From Saccharothrix sp. NRRL B-16314 (GTDB lineage: Bacteria; Actinomycetota; Actinomycetes; Mycobacteriales; Pseudonocardiaceae): 64,000 bases of DNA. The stretch covers positions 186,001 through 250,000 of the forward strand of contig NZ_JNXC01000007.1 of the NCBI RefSeq assembly GCF_000716595.1, in the 5' to 3' direction. Position numbers and translations under genes: made by a program. Shown piece by piece: positions 41,312-50,280 of the stretch. The notes under the pieces are model-generated. The model ran no database searches. It worked only from the letters and a program-made list of their open reading frames with translations, and was not told the DNA's origin. Each line of letters opens with the position of its first letter. Position 1 is the first letter of the stretch.

Positions 41312-41343
41312 TTCGATTGTCGAACTATCAGACTGTCGAACTA
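41312..41343. promoter_or_regulatory. operator repeats between MarR and MMPL genes
   Basis: TGTCGAACTA occurs at 41318-41327 and again at 41334-41343, 16 bases apart in the same direction. TTCGA (41312-41316) and TCGAA (41320-41324) also form a palindrome with a 3-base spacer. The stretch is AT-rich and probably holds both promoters. Confidence 0.6.
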
Positions 41344-41367
41344 CGTGGCCCTGGAGGTCATTCTCCC

Positions 41368-43389
41368 GTGCAGGCAACCCGCACCCGAACCCGCACCCGC
41401 TGGCTGTTGCCCGCCCTCGTGGCGGTCGCGTGGCTGGCGCTCGGCGGCATCTCCGGTCCGTTCGCGGGCAAGCTGAGCGAGGTGGCCGTCAACGACAGCA
41501 CCGCGTTCCTGCCGTCGTCCGCCGAGGCCACCGAGGTCTCGGAGCTGGTCAAGTCGTTCGGTGACGCGCGCGGCCTGCCCGCGATCGTGGTGGCCGAACG
41601 CGCCACCGGGCTCACCCCGGCGGACCGCGAGTACCTGGGCAGCCGCGGCTTCCCCGGTCAGGCGTCGCCGGTCATCCCGTCCACCCGGGACGACCAGGGC
41701 GCGCAGGTCGTCATCGTGGTCGACCCCGAAGACCCGGCGGGCGCGGTGGAGGACATCAGGGGGAAGGTGACCGACCCGCCCGACGGGCTCACCGTGCTGG
41801 TCACCGGCCCCGCCGCCCAGGTCGCCGACCTGAAGGAGGCGTTCAGCGGCATCGACGGCCTGCTGCTCCTGGTCGCGGGCGCGGTGGTGGCGCTGATCCT
41901 CGTGCTGGTCTACCGGAGCCCGCTGCTGCCGCTCGTGGTGCTGGTGTCCGGTGTGTTCGCGCTCGGCCTGGCCAGCCTCGCCGTGTACCTGCTCGCCGAC
42001 GGCGGCGTGCTCGACCTCAACGGCCAGAGCCAGGGCATCCTGTTCATCCTCGTCTTCGGCGCGGCCACGGACTACGCGTTGCTGCTCGTGTCCCGGTTCC
42101 GCGAGGAGCTGCGCGACACCGACGACCGCTACCAGGCCATGCGGGTGGCGTGGCGGGCCACCATCGAGCCCATCGCCGCGTCGGCGGGCACGGTGGTGCT
42201 CGGCGTGCTGTGCCTGCTGTTCAGCGACCTCAACTCGAACAAGGGCCTCGGCCCGGTGGCCGCGATCGGCATCGGCGCGGCGCTGCTCGCCTCCGTCACG
42301 TTCCTGCCCGCCGTTCTGGTGCTCCTCGGCCGGGCCGCGTTCTGGCCGCGTCGACCGGAGCTCGGCTCGCCGCACCCGGAGGCGAGCGGGCTGTGGGCGC
42401 GGGTCGCCGGGCTGATCTCCGCCCGGCCACGGGCCACGTGGGTCCTCACGACGCTGGTGCTGCTCGTCGGTGTCGCGTTCGTGCCGCAGCTCAAGGCGTC
42501 CGGCACGGCCCAGTCGGACGTGTTCCTCACCGACGTCGACTCGGTGGCCGGGCAGGAAGTGCTGTCCCGGCACTTCCCGGGCGGCAGCGGCGCGCCGACG
42601 GTGGTGCTGGCGCGCGCGGCTCAGGCCGAGGCGGTGACCAGGGCGGCGGACGTGCCGGGCGTGTCCGGGGTGCGTGCTGCCGGCGAGGCTTCGGGCCTGG
42701 TCCGGCTGGACGTCGTGCTCGACGACCCGGCCGACTCCGAGGCCGCGCTGGCCACCGTGCAACGGCTGCGTGACGCGGTCCGCGCGGTGCCGGACGCCGA
42801 CGCCAAGGTCGGCGGACCCACCGCGACCCAGCTCGACACGCAGACCACGTCCGAGCGCGACCGGCTGGTGATCATCCCGATCGTGCTGCTGGTGATCTTC
42901 CTGGTGCTGGCGCTGCTCCTGCGGTCGCTGCTCGCGCCGTTGCTGCTGATCGCGACGGTCGTGCTGTCGTTCGCGGCGACCATGGGCGTGGCGGCGCTCG
43001 TGTTCAACGGGATCCTCGGCTTCCCCGGCGCCGACCCGGTGGTGCCGCTGTTCGGGTTCGTGTTCCTGGTGGCGCTGGGGATCGACTACAACATCTTCCT
43101 GATGACCAGGGTCCGCGAGGAAGCCGTCGGACAAGGCACGCGGGCAGGCGTGCTGCGTGGGCTGACCATCACCGGCGGTGTGATCACGTCGGCGGGCGTG
43201 GTGCTCGCGGCGACGTTCTCGGCGCTGGCGGTGCTGCCCATCCTGTTCCTCGCTCAGATCGCGTTCATCGTGGCGTTCGGCGTGCTGCTGGACACGTTCG
43301 TGGTGCGCTCGCTGCTCGTGCCCGCGCTGGCCGTGGACGTCGGCCGGCGCATCTGGTGGCCGTCCCGACTGGCCCGGGGCGAGGACTGA
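41368..43389 (+). CDS. MMPL-family RND exporter
   Basis: 673 residues with the duplicated MMPL layout: one helix, an outer domain (about 30-160), five helices with GQSQGILFILVFGAATDYALLLVSRFREEL as two joined helices, then the same pattern again (FGFVFLVALGIDYNIFLMTRVREE). The Asp-Tyr pairs in both DYALL and DYNIF are the proton-relay positions. It should export a lipid or drug using proton flow. GTG 41368 has GGAGG 10 bases earlier. Controlled by the divergent MarR gene. Confidence 0.92.
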   Translation: MQATRTRTRTRWLLPALVAVAWLALGGISGPFAGKLSEVAVNDSTAFLPSSAEATEVSELVKSFGDARGLPAIVVAERATGLTPADREYLGSRGFPGQASPVIPSTRDDQGAQVVIVVDPEDPAGAVEDIRGKVTDPPDGLTVLVTGPAAQVADLKEAFSGIDGLLLLVAGAVVALILVLVYRSPLLPLVVLVSGVFALGLASLAVYLLADGGVLDLNGQSQGILFILVFGAATDYALLLVSRFREELRDTDDRYQAMRVAWRATIEPIAASAGTVVLGVLCLLFSDLNSNKGLGPVAAIGIGAALLASVTFLPAVLVLLGRAAFWPRRPELGSPHPEASGLWARVAGLISARPRATWVLTTLVLLVGVAFVPQLKASGTAQSDVFLTDVDSVAGQEVLSRHFPGGSGAPTVVLARAAQAEAVTRAADVPGVSGVRAAGEASGLVRLDVVLDDPADSEAALATVQRLRDAVRAVPDADAKVGGPTATQLDTQTTSERDRLVIIPIVLLVIFLVLALLLRSLLAPLLLIATVVLSFAATMGVAALVFNGILGFPGADPVVPLFGFVFLVALGIDYNIFLMTRVREEAVGQGTRAGVLRGLTITGGVITSAGVVLAATFSALAVLPILFLAQIAFIVAFGVLLDTFVVRSLLVPALAVDVGRRIWWPSRLARGED

Positions 43390-43398
43390 CGGAGGAGA

Positions 43399-43425
43399 TG
43401 TCACAGCCCGGCCGGCCCGATCGTC
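43399..43425 (+). promoter_or_regulatory. ECF41-type promoter
   Basis: TGTCACA (43399-43405) and CGTC (43422-43425) with exactly 16 bases between match the published ECF41 target promoter. It stands before the epimerase gene that is translationally coupled to the ECF41 sigma gene, giving an autoregulatory loop. Confidence 0.85.
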
Positions 43426-43469
43426 CTGTCAGTGGCAGATTCCCGGTCAGGACGAGTCGAGGGTGGACG

Positions 43470-44204
43470 ATGAAGGTCGCGGTCGCGGGCGGTACGGGTG
43501 TGGTGGGGCGCAGGGTGGTCGAGGAGCTGACCCGGACGGGGCACGACCCGGTCGTGCTCAGCCGGTCGAGCGGGGTCGACCTGACCACCGGCGCCGGGCT
43601 CGACGCGGCGCTGGACGGGTGCGAGGCGGTGATCGACGTGTCCAACTCGCCGGAGTGGGGTCGTGCGGAGGCCGAGCGGTTCTTCACCGAGGCCACCGGC
43701 AACCTGCTCGACGCGTCGGTCCGGGCGGGCGTCCGGCACCTGGTCCTGCTGTCGATCGTCGGTGTGGACGAGGTCGACCTGGACTACTACTTCGCCAAGC
43801 GGCACCAGGAGGCGTTGGTGTCGGGCGGGCCGGCGCCGTGGACGGTGCTGCGGGCGACGCAGTTCTTCGAGTTCCCGTCCCAGGTGCTGGCCGGTGCGAC
43901 GGGGCCGGTGGCCCAGGTGCCGGCGATGCTGTCGCAGCCGGTGTCGACGGCGGAGGTGGCGGCGCGGCTGGTGGAGCTGGCGGAGGGCGGACCGCAGGGC
44001 TTCAGCCTGCCGATCGCCGGTCCCGAGCGGCTGCGGCTGGTCGACATGGCGCGGCAGCTGGTGGCGCGCCGGGGTGACGACCTGCGGGTCGAGGAGGCGG
44101 GGGAGGGGCCGGACGGTCTCGCGACCGGCGGTCTGACGCCGCAGGGCGAGTACACCGAGGGCAAGGTGACGTTCGCCGAGTACCTGGAGTCGGTGCGCCC
44201 GTGA
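43470..44204 (+). CDS. NAD(P)-binding epimerase/oxidoreductase paired with ECF41
   Basis: 244 residues, atypical short-chain fold: AVAGGTGVVGRRVVEEL is the dinucleotide-binding start, then VLLSIVGVDEVDLDYYFAKRHQE and WTVLRATQFFEF of the NmrA-like/epimerase class. ECF41 sigma genes are typically linked to a carboxymuconolactone decarboxylase, oxidoreductase or epimerase (COE), and this is the COE gene here. Substrate unknown. The stop overlaps the GTG of the sigma gene by four bases. Confidence 0.87.
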   Translation: MKVAVAGGTGVVGRRVVEELTRTGHDPVVLSRSSGVDLTTGAGLDAALDGCEAVIDVSNSPEWGRAEAERFFTEATGNLLDASVRAGVRHLVLLSIVGVDEVDLDYYFAKRHQEALVSGGPAPWTVLRATQFFEFPSQVLAGATGPVAQVPAMLSQPVSTAEVAARLVELAEGGPQGFSLPIAGPERLRLVDMARQLVARRGDDLRVEEAGEGPDGLATGGLTPQGEYTEGKVTFAEYLESVRP

Positions 44205-45082
44205 CCGACCGGGTCGCCGAACTGGCCGCCGAGTACACCCGCATCCGACCGCGCCTGGTCGGGGTCGCGTACTCGTTGGTCGGCACGCTCGCCGAGGCGC
44301 AGGACGTGGTGTCGGACTGCTGGCTGCGGCTGACCGTCGCCGACGGGCACGACCCCGTCCGGGACGTCGAGGCGTGGGCGGTGGTGGCCGTGGCACGTCG
44401 GGCGGTGGACGTGCTGCGGTCGGCCCGCGTGCAGCGGGAGGAGTACGTCGGCCCGTGGCTGCCGGAACCGCTCGTCGGCCTCGCCGCCGACCCCGCCGAG
44501 CAGGTGACGCTGGACGACACGGTGAGCTTCGCGCTCATGGTCGTCCTGGAGACCCTCACGCCCGCCGAGCGCACGACGTGGGTGCTGCACGAGGTGTTCG
44601 GCATGCCGTTCCCGGAGATCGCCGCGGTGGTCGGGCGCAGCCCGGCTGCCGTGCGGCAGCTCGCGGTGCGGGCGCGGGCGCACGTCGCCGCTGGTGCGCC
44701 ACGCGTCGAGGTGGAGTCGGCGGAACATCGGCGGGCGGTGGATGCCTTCGTGCGTGCCGTGGGCCAAGGCGACCTGCGCGGACTGCTGGCCGTGCTGGAC
44801 CCGGACGTGCTGCTCACCACGGACGGCGGCGGCATGCTCGGCGTGGCCCGCCGTCCGGTGCTGGGCGCGGATCGGGTGGGCCGGTTCCTGGTCGGCGTGC
44901 GCCGCAAGATGGCCGCCGGTGAACGCATCGCGGCACTCGCCGTCAACGGCGGTCCGGGATTCGCCGTGCTCACCGGCAACGCCACCCGGTTCGTCTGCGC
45001 GTTCACCGTCCACGGAGGACTGATCAAGCGGGTGGACTTCGTGGTGGCGCCCGCGAAGCTGCCGCGCGAGCTGGAGGTCTGA
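44201..45082 (+). CDS. ECF41 sigma factor with SnoaL-like C-terminal domain
   Basis: 293 residues: sigma region 2 (about 10-75), the linker hallmark YVGPWLPEPL, region 4 (ETLTPAERTTWVLHEVFG, then EIAAVVGRSPAAVRQL) and a C-terminal SnoaL-like domain (about 180-293) that senses and restrains activity in this family. The conserved DGGGK motif reads DGGGM here, so the lysine is lost. No anti-sigma gene is needed in ECF41 systems, and none is adjacent. Confidence 0.93.
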   Translation: MTDRVAELAAEYTRIRPRLVGVAYSLVGTLAEAQDVVSDCWLRLTVADGHDPVRDVEAWAVVAVARRAVDVLRSARVQREEYVGPWLPEPLVGLAADPAEQVTLDDTVSFALMVVLETLTPAERTTWVLHEVFGMPFPEIAAVVGRSPAAVRQLAVRARAHVAAGAPRVEVESAEHRRAVDAFVRAVGQGDLRGLLAVLDPDVLLTTDGGGMLGVARRPVLGADRVGRFLVGVRRKMAAGERIAALAVNGGPGFAVLTGNATRFVCAFTVHGGLIKRVDFVVAPAKLPRELEV

Positions 45083-45120
45083 GCCGCGCCGGCGCACCTA
45101 CCGCGCGGTGCCCGCGAGCG

Positions 45121-46119
45121 ATGGCGAATGATCATGTCCATGGGAACCGAGAGCTCTGGCGAGCCGGGCGACCATGGTCGATCCAGCCCCCGCACCGCGG
45201 ACCGGTCACCGCGCTGGCCGTCGTCCGGCCGCCCGGCGGGCGCACGGTGCTCGTCAGCGGGTCGAGCGACGGCGGTGTGCGCCGGTGGGACGCGATCACC
45301 GGAGTGGCGCTGGACGGCCCGCTCCACGGCACCGGCTGGGTGTGGTCGTCGGCCGCCACGACCGCCGACGACGGACGCGCGCTGGTCGTCGGTGGTTTCC
45401 AGGACGGCCGGCTGGAGCGGTGGGACGCGGCGACCGGCCGGCGGTTGGCGGGCGGCGCCCGCACCGGGTGGGTGAGGGCGGTGGTCACGGCACGCTTGAA
45501 CGGCCGCACGGTCGCGTTCAGCGGGTCCGACGACGGCGACGTGCGTCGGTGGGACGCGACAACGGGCCTGCCCGTGGGCGATCCGCTGCACGGACGCCGG
45601 TCCTCGGTCTGGTCGCTGGCCGCGGCCTCGGTGCGGGACGGCCGCACGGTGCTGGTGGGCGGCTTCGCCGACGGCGCGCTGTGGCGGTGGGACGCGGTGA
45701 CGGGCCTGCCCGTGGGCGACCCGATCACCGCCCACACCGGACCCGTGCGGACGTTGGCCGTCGCCGGCTCGTCGCTGTTCAGCGCTTCCGACGACGGCGA
45801 CGTGCGCTGCTGGGACCTTGGGACCGAGCGGGCTGGCGATTCGCTCACCGGCCACACCGCGCCCGTGCTCTCCCTGGTCCCGGTCGTCCTGCCGGACGGG
45901 CGAACGCTGCTCGTGGGCGGCTGCCGTGACGGCGCGGTGGGACGCCGAGACCGGCGTGTTGCGGTGGGACGCCGCGACCGGGGGACGAGTGGGAGAACCG
46001 GTCAGCTGTGACGGCGAGGTGGCGACCATGACCGCGTGCGGCGACGCCACGGCCGACTCGTGATCGCCACCGGCTCCCGCGACGAAGTGGGCATCGCGGT
46101 GCGGCGGGTGAACCGGTGA
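45121..46119 (+). pseudogene. WD40-repeat gene with frameshifts
   Basis: Six or seven WD40 blades are readable (for example VRRWDAITGVALDGPL and LWRWDAVTGLPVGDP). The main frame is lost near 45940; RWDAETGVLRWDAATGG continues in a second frame to about 46055, and LVIATGSRDEVGIAV in a third, ending at TGA 46117-46119. The N-terminus is also vague, with no ribosome site, so the 5' part of a larger gene may be missing. Either a decaying gene or assembly errors in GC-rich sequence. Confidence 0.65.
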
Positions 46120-46169
46120 TCGGCGTGGCGGGCGGCACGGGCAACGGACGAACGGAAGGGCACGACCCC

Positions 46170-46790
46170 ATGGACGTGGAACGGCTGTTGTGGCGCTTGG
46201 CCGACAAGTACGCGCCGGCTCCACCCGCGCGGTCCAGCACGGTCAGACCCGAGTGGTTCGACCACGCGGGCGACCTCGTGGTGGTGAACGGCCGGGTCAC
46301 CTGGGAGACGCCGTCGCACACCGAGGGCGGGTTCACGCACGGGCTACCCGCAGGCTCCCATCCGGTGTACGTGGGCAGCCACGCCACCATCCCGGACGCC
46401 TGGAACCCCGACGCGTTCCGGTACTCCGTCAGCATGGTCGTGATCCCGCTGGCCGAGCCCGCGCGGATCGAGGCGGCGAAGTGGGGCACCGACGGCTACG
46501 ACGACATCCACATGATCGAGGACTTCGCGGTGCTGTGGGCGGAAGAGGCCCTGTACCCGGGGCACCACTTCGACGACGACCACGTGCCCGACTTCCTCCA
46601 CCGCGCGCGGGACGACATCGCGGCCAGGGGGCGGCACCACCGGCGGGCCGGCTGGGTGGAGGCGCTGCTGGACCGGGACACCGGCGCGAACGCCTTCGTC
46701 TTCCCCGTTGACTCCGAGAACGTCACCGGCTTCGAGATCGTGGACGACGACGAGAACCTGCTCTGCCTGGTGCTGCGGACGTACGACTGA
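46170..46790 (+). CDS. DUF4241-like protein
   Basis: 206 residues from ATG 46170, which has GGAAGGG about 9 bases earlier; GTG 46116 in the same frame overlaps the WD40 remnant. The central GLPAGSHPVYVG followed by SVSMVVIPLAEPARIEAAKWG resembles DUF4241, a family also seen among immunity proteins of contact-dependent toxins. The C-terminus FEIVDDDENLLCLVLRTYD is acidic. No toxin gene is recognised next to it. The assignment is tentative. Confidence 0.55.
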   Translation: MDVERLLWRLADKYAPAPPARSSTVRPEWFDHAGDLVVVNGRVTWETPSHTEGGFTHGLPAGSHPVYVGSHATIPDAWNPDAFRYSVSMVVIPLAEPARIEAAKWGTDGYDDIHMIEDFAVLWAEEALYPGHHFDDDHVPDFLHRARDDIAARGRHHRRAGWVEALLDRDTGANAFVFPVDSENVTGFEIVDDDENLLCLVLRTYD

Positions 46791-46797
46791 CGCCGGT

Positions 46798-46843
46798 CCA
46801 CGAGCAGGGACGACGAGCCCGAGCCCGTCCTCCCTGCTCGTGG
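46798..46843. terminator. bidirectional terminator
   Basis: CCACGAGCAGGGA (46798-46810) pairs with TCCCTGCTCGTGG (46831-46843), and GACG/CGTC extends the stem after one mismatch. It separates the converging DUF4241-like gene and ilvD. Confidence 0.85.
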
Positions 46844-46846
46844 CAC

Positions 46847-48544
46847 CTACCCGCAGACCGCGCCGTTCGAGGCCGAGCCGACCAGCTTCGCGTACTTCGC
46901 CAGCACGCCCCGCTGGTAGCGCGCGGGCAGCGGCTCCCAGCCCACCCGGCGGGCAGCCAACTCGGCGGCGTCCACCCCGATGTCCAGCGTGCCGTCGGCG
47001 ACGTTCAGCGTGATCGGGTCGCCGTCGCGGACGAACGCGATCGGCCCGCCGTCCGCCGCCTCCGGCGCGACGTGGCCGACGCACAGGCCGGTCGTGCCGC
47101 CGGAGAACCGGCCGTCGGTGAGCAGCAGCACGTCCTTGCCCAGGCCGGCGCCCTTGATCGCGGCCGTGATGGCCAGCATCTCGCGCATCCCCGGCCCGCC
47201 CTTCGGGCCCTCGTACCGGATGACCACCACGTCACCGGCCTTGACCGTGCCGTCCTCCAGCGCGTCCATCGCGGCGCGCTCGCGGTCGAACACCCTGGCC
47301 GTGCCGGTGAACACGTCCGAGTCGAACCCCGCCGACTTCACCACCGCGCCGTCCGGCGCCAGCGAGCCGCGCAGGATCGTGATGCCGCCGGTCCGGTGGA
47401 TCGGCTCGTGCACCGCCCGCAGCACGCTGCCGTCCGGGTCCGGCGGCGCGATGTCGGCCAGGTTCTCGGCGACCGTGCGGCCGGTGACGGTCAGGCAGTC
47501 GCCGTGCAGCAGACCCGCGTCCAGCAACGCCTTCATCACCACCGGCACACCGCCGATCCGGTCCACGTCCGTCATCACGTGCCGGCCGAACGGCTTCACG
47601 TCCGCCAGGTGCGGCACCCTCGCGCCGATCCGGGTGAAGTCGTCCAGGCTCAGCTCCACCTCCGCCTCGTGCGCGATGGCCAGCAGGTGCAGCACGGCGT
47701 TCGTGGAGCCGCCGAACGCCATCACCACGGCGATCGCGTTCTCGAACGCCTCCCGCGTCATGACCTGCCGGGCGGTGATGCCCTTGCGCAGCATCTCCAC
47801 CACCGCCTGACCGGACCGCCGGGCGAACCCGTCCCGGCGCCGGTCGGTCGCGGGCGGGGCCGCGCTGCCCGGCAGCGACATGCCCAGCGCCTCGGCCGCG
47901 CTCGCCATCGTGTTCGCCGTGTACATGCCGCCGCACGCGCCCTCGCCGGGGCAGATGGCCCGCTCGATCAGGTCGACGTCCGCGCGGCTCATCAGCCCTC
48001 TGGAGCACGCGCCGACCGCCTCGAACGCGTCGATGATCGTCACCTCGCGCTCGCTGCCGTCCGACAGCGTGACCCGGCCCGGCAGGATCGAGCCCGCGTA
48101 GAGGAACACGGAGGCCAGGTCGAGGCGTGCCGCGGCCATCAGCATCCCGGGCAGCGACTTGTCGCACCCGGCGAGCAGCACCGACCCGTCCAGGCGCTCG
48201 GCCTGCATGACCGTCTCCACGCTGTCCGCGATCACCTCGCGCGACACGAGCGAGAAGTGCATGCCCTCGTGGCCCATCGAGATGCCGTCGGACACGGAGA
48301 TCGTGCCGAACTCCAGCGGGTACCCGCCGCCGGCGTGCACGCCGTCCTTGCTCGCCTTCGCCAGCCGGTCCAGCGAGAGGTTGCACGGGGTGATCTCGTT
48401 CCAGGACGACGCGACGCCGATCTGGGGTTTGACCCAGTCGTCGTCCCCCATCCCCACGGCCCGCAGCATGCCGCGCGCAGCGGTCCGCTCCAGGCCGTCG
48501 GTGACGTCGCGGCTGCGTGGCTTGATGTCGGGCATCTCGTCCAT
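46847..48544 (-). CDS. ilvD: dihydroxy-acid dehydratase
   Basis: 565 residues, full length for the family. Cluster ligands are in [17 protein letters not shown] and [15 protein letters not shown], and the C-terminal [11 protein letters not shown] is the signature. It dehydrates 2,3-dihydroxy-isovalerate and -methylvalerate to the 2-oxoacids that lead to valine, leucine and isoleucine, the same oxoacids used by the dehydrogenase at 8486. Starts at ATG 48544, with ATG 48535 as an alternative. It stands alone. Confidence 0.95.
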   Translation of the reverse strand: MDEMPDIKPRSRDVTDGLERTAARGMLRAVGMGDDDWVKPQIGVASSWNEITPCNLSLDRLAKASKDGVHAGGGYPLEFGTISVSDGISMGHEGMHFSLVSREVIADSVETVMQAERLDGSVLLAGCDKSLPGMLMAAARLDLASVFLYAGSILPGRVTLSDGSEREVTIIDAFEAVGACSRGLMSRADVDLIERAICPGEGACGGMYTANTMASAAEALGMSLPGSAAPPATDRRRDGFARRSGQAVVEMLRKGITARQVMTREAFENAIAVVMAFGGSTNAVLHLLAIAHEAEVELSLDDFTRIGARVPHLADVKPFGRHVMTDVDRIGGVPVVMKALLDAGLLHGDCLTVTGRTVAENLADIAPPDPDGSVLRAVHEPIHRTGGITILRGSLAPDGAVVKSAGFDSDVFTGTARVFDRERAAMDALEDGTVKAGDVVVIRYEGPKGGPGMREMLAITAAIKGAGLGKDVLLLTDGRFSGGTTGLCVGHVAPEAADGGPIAFVRDGDPITLNVADGTLDIGVDAAELAARRVGWEPLPARYQRGVLAKYAKLVGSASNGAVCG

Positions 48545-48640
48545 GGGGCGAACCTAACGCTTCCCGGGGTGTTGTTCACGCCGTGCCACGCGCGCCAGGT
48601 ACTACGGTGGTGACGTGGCCGGACGCGGGAGGCAACGACG

Positions 48641-49033
48641 GTGACCACCTGGACCGATGTGATCAGCTACGTCCGCACGCGGTACGAGGTGCTGGAGGAG
48701 ACGGACAGCTGGCTGCGCTTCCGGCTGGACACGGAGAACAGCCGGACCCAGCAGGTCGCGGTGCACCACGTGCCGGACGAGGACGGCGGTGGCTGGCTGG
48801 AGATCTCCTCGGCCGTCGGCCGCGCCGACAAGGTCGACCCGGGCCGGCTGCTCGAACTCGCCGGCACGTGCCTGGTCGGCGGCGCGGCGGTGGTGGACGG
48901 CGTCGCCCTGCTCAAGCACACCGTGCCGCTGGAGGACCTGAGCGTCCTGGAGGAGTTCGAACGGCCGCTGACGATGCTCGTCGCCAGTGCGGACGCGTTC
49001 GAGCACGAGCTGACCGAGAAGGACCACTTCTGA
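48641..49033 (+). CDS. YbjN/secretion-chaperone-like small protein
   Basis: 130 residues with the compact alpha/beta pattern of YbjN-like proteins: N-terminal helix DVISYVRTRYEVLE, strands around WLRFRLDT and QQVAVHHV, and a long helix near the end (LSVLEEFERPLTMLVASADAFEHEL). The fold resembles type III secretion chaperones but the role in actinomycetes is unknown. GTG 48641 is set by GGGAGG ending about 8 bases before it. Confidence 0.62.
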   Translation: MTTWTDVISYVRTRYEVLEETDSWLRFRLDTENSRTQQVAVHHVPDEDGGGWLEISSAVGRADKVDPGRLLELAGTCLVGGAAVVDGVALLKHTVPLEDLSVLEEFERPLTMLVASADAFEHELTEKDHF

Positions 49034-49094
49034 CACCGGTCCGCGGCTTGGCGGGCGGTGCGCGCGACCGGCGCGGGCGGTGCGGGCTCGGCGG

Positions 49095-50207
49095 CTACCC
49101 GACCAGGATCTCCAGGTCGGCGCACACCGGGCCCACGTCGCCCGCGCACAGCTCGGCGGGCTTGATCGCGTTCTCCGCGACGACCACCTGGCGGACGTTC
49201 TCCGCGGTGATCAGGTCCGCGCCCAGCAGCACCGACTTCACGTCCCGGCCGGACACCAGGTCGCGGGTGTTGCCGGTGGCCAGGTCGTCGGCGCCGCTGA
49301 GGTCACCCCTGGCGACGGCCGCCGCCAGGCGCGCGGCGGCCTCGGCCTCGTCGCGGATCGGCTTGTAGACCGTCATGCACTGGTCGCCGCGCAGGATGGA
49401 GCGCAGGCCGTCGAGGGTGGCGTCCTGGCCCGTCACCGGCACCCGGCCGGCGGCGAGACCCCGCTCCTCGAGCACCTCGATCGCCGCGCCCGCCAACCCG
49501 TCGTTGGCGGCGACCACGCCGTCCACCCGGCCGCCGTTCGCGTCGAGCATCCGGGCGAACGCGATCCGGCCCTCGGCCACGTCCCACTTGTCGACCGCGT
49601 GGCTCTGCGCCAGTTTCAACGTGCCGTTGTCGTACAGGGGCCGGAGTTTGCGGTGCTGGCCCTCCGCGAACAAGGTGGCGTTGTTGTCGGTGGGTGAGCC
49701 TTGGAGTTCGATGATGTGCGCGCCCGGTTTGTCTCCCAGGCACTTCAGCAGACCTTCGGCCTGGAGTTCGCCGACGTTGATGTTGTCGAACGAGACGTAG
49801 TAGTCCGCGTGGCCGCCCATGCTGATCCGGTCGTAGTTGATGACCGGGATGCCGGCGGCTTTCGCCATGGCCTCGACGTCCGCACCGCCTCGCGGGCTCA
49901 GCGGCGTGGTCACCAGGACGTCGACCCGCTGCCGGATGAGGTCTTCGGCGATGCTCGCGAACCTGCCCTCGTCGTTGTCGGCGTGCTCGATCAACGGCTC
50001 GACACCGGCGAACCGCAAGGCCTGGGCGAGCTTCGGTCTGTCCTGCTCCACCCACCGCGAGGACGCCTCGTCGTCCGGCAGGATCACCCCGACGACGGGT
50101 TTGTCGGCGATGTCGCCGTCGGCTCCGGCCCCCGTCCGGCCGTCAGCGCCGCACGCCGTGGCGAGCAACGCGACGAGTAGGACGGAGAACGCGCTCCGAC
50201 GGTGCAT
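49095..50207 (-). CDS. XylF-type sugar-binding lipoprotein, orphan
   Basis: 370 residues: lipoprotein signal with Cys19 in LLATAC, then a type I periplasmic-binding fold (PVVGVILPDDEASSRW, PVINYDRI, GVVAANDGLAGAAIEVL, VTGQDATLDG) of the D-xylose-binding XylF family. It should capture a pentose for an ABC importer, yet no permease or ATPase gene is adjacent. ATG 50207 has GGGAG about 8 bases upstream. Its promoter lies at 50251-50280. Confidence 0.87.
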   Translation of the reverse strand: MHRRSAFSVLLVALLATACGADGRTGAGADGDIADKPVVGVILPDDEASSRWVEQDRPKLAQALRFAGVEPLIEHADNDEGRFASIAEDLIRQRVDVLVTTPLSPRGGADVEAMAKAAGIPVINYDRISMGGHADYYVSFDNINVGELQAEGLLKCLGDKPGAHIIELQGSPTDNNATLFAEGQHRKLRPLYDNGTLKLAQSHAVDKWDVAEGRIAFARMLDANGGRVDGVVAANDGLAGAAIEVLEERGLAAGRVPVTGQDATLDGLRSILRGDQCMTVYKPIRDEAEAAARLAAAVARGDLSGADDLATGNTRDLVSGRDVKSVLLGADLITAENVRQVVVAENAIKPAELCAGDVGPVCADLEILVG

Positions 50208-50250
50208 GGCCGACACTCCCGGGCCTCAGGGGTGAAATGGGAAGAACGGG

Positions 50251-50280
50251 ATTCCAGCCTGTTCGTCGGGGTCGAGTCAA
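50251..50280 (-). promoter_or_regulatory. promoter of the XylF-type gene
   Basis: On the minus strand TTGACT (complement of 50275-50280) and TGGAAT (complement of 50251-50256) are 18 bases apart, 44 bases before the start codon. Confidence 0.5.

Noticed and set aside
41341..43404. A 687-codon minus-strand frame opposite the MMPL gene
   Set aside because: The composition is dominated by His, Arg, Glu and Gln, as expected for the complement of membrane-protein codons; the plus-strand frame has clear MMPL motifs.
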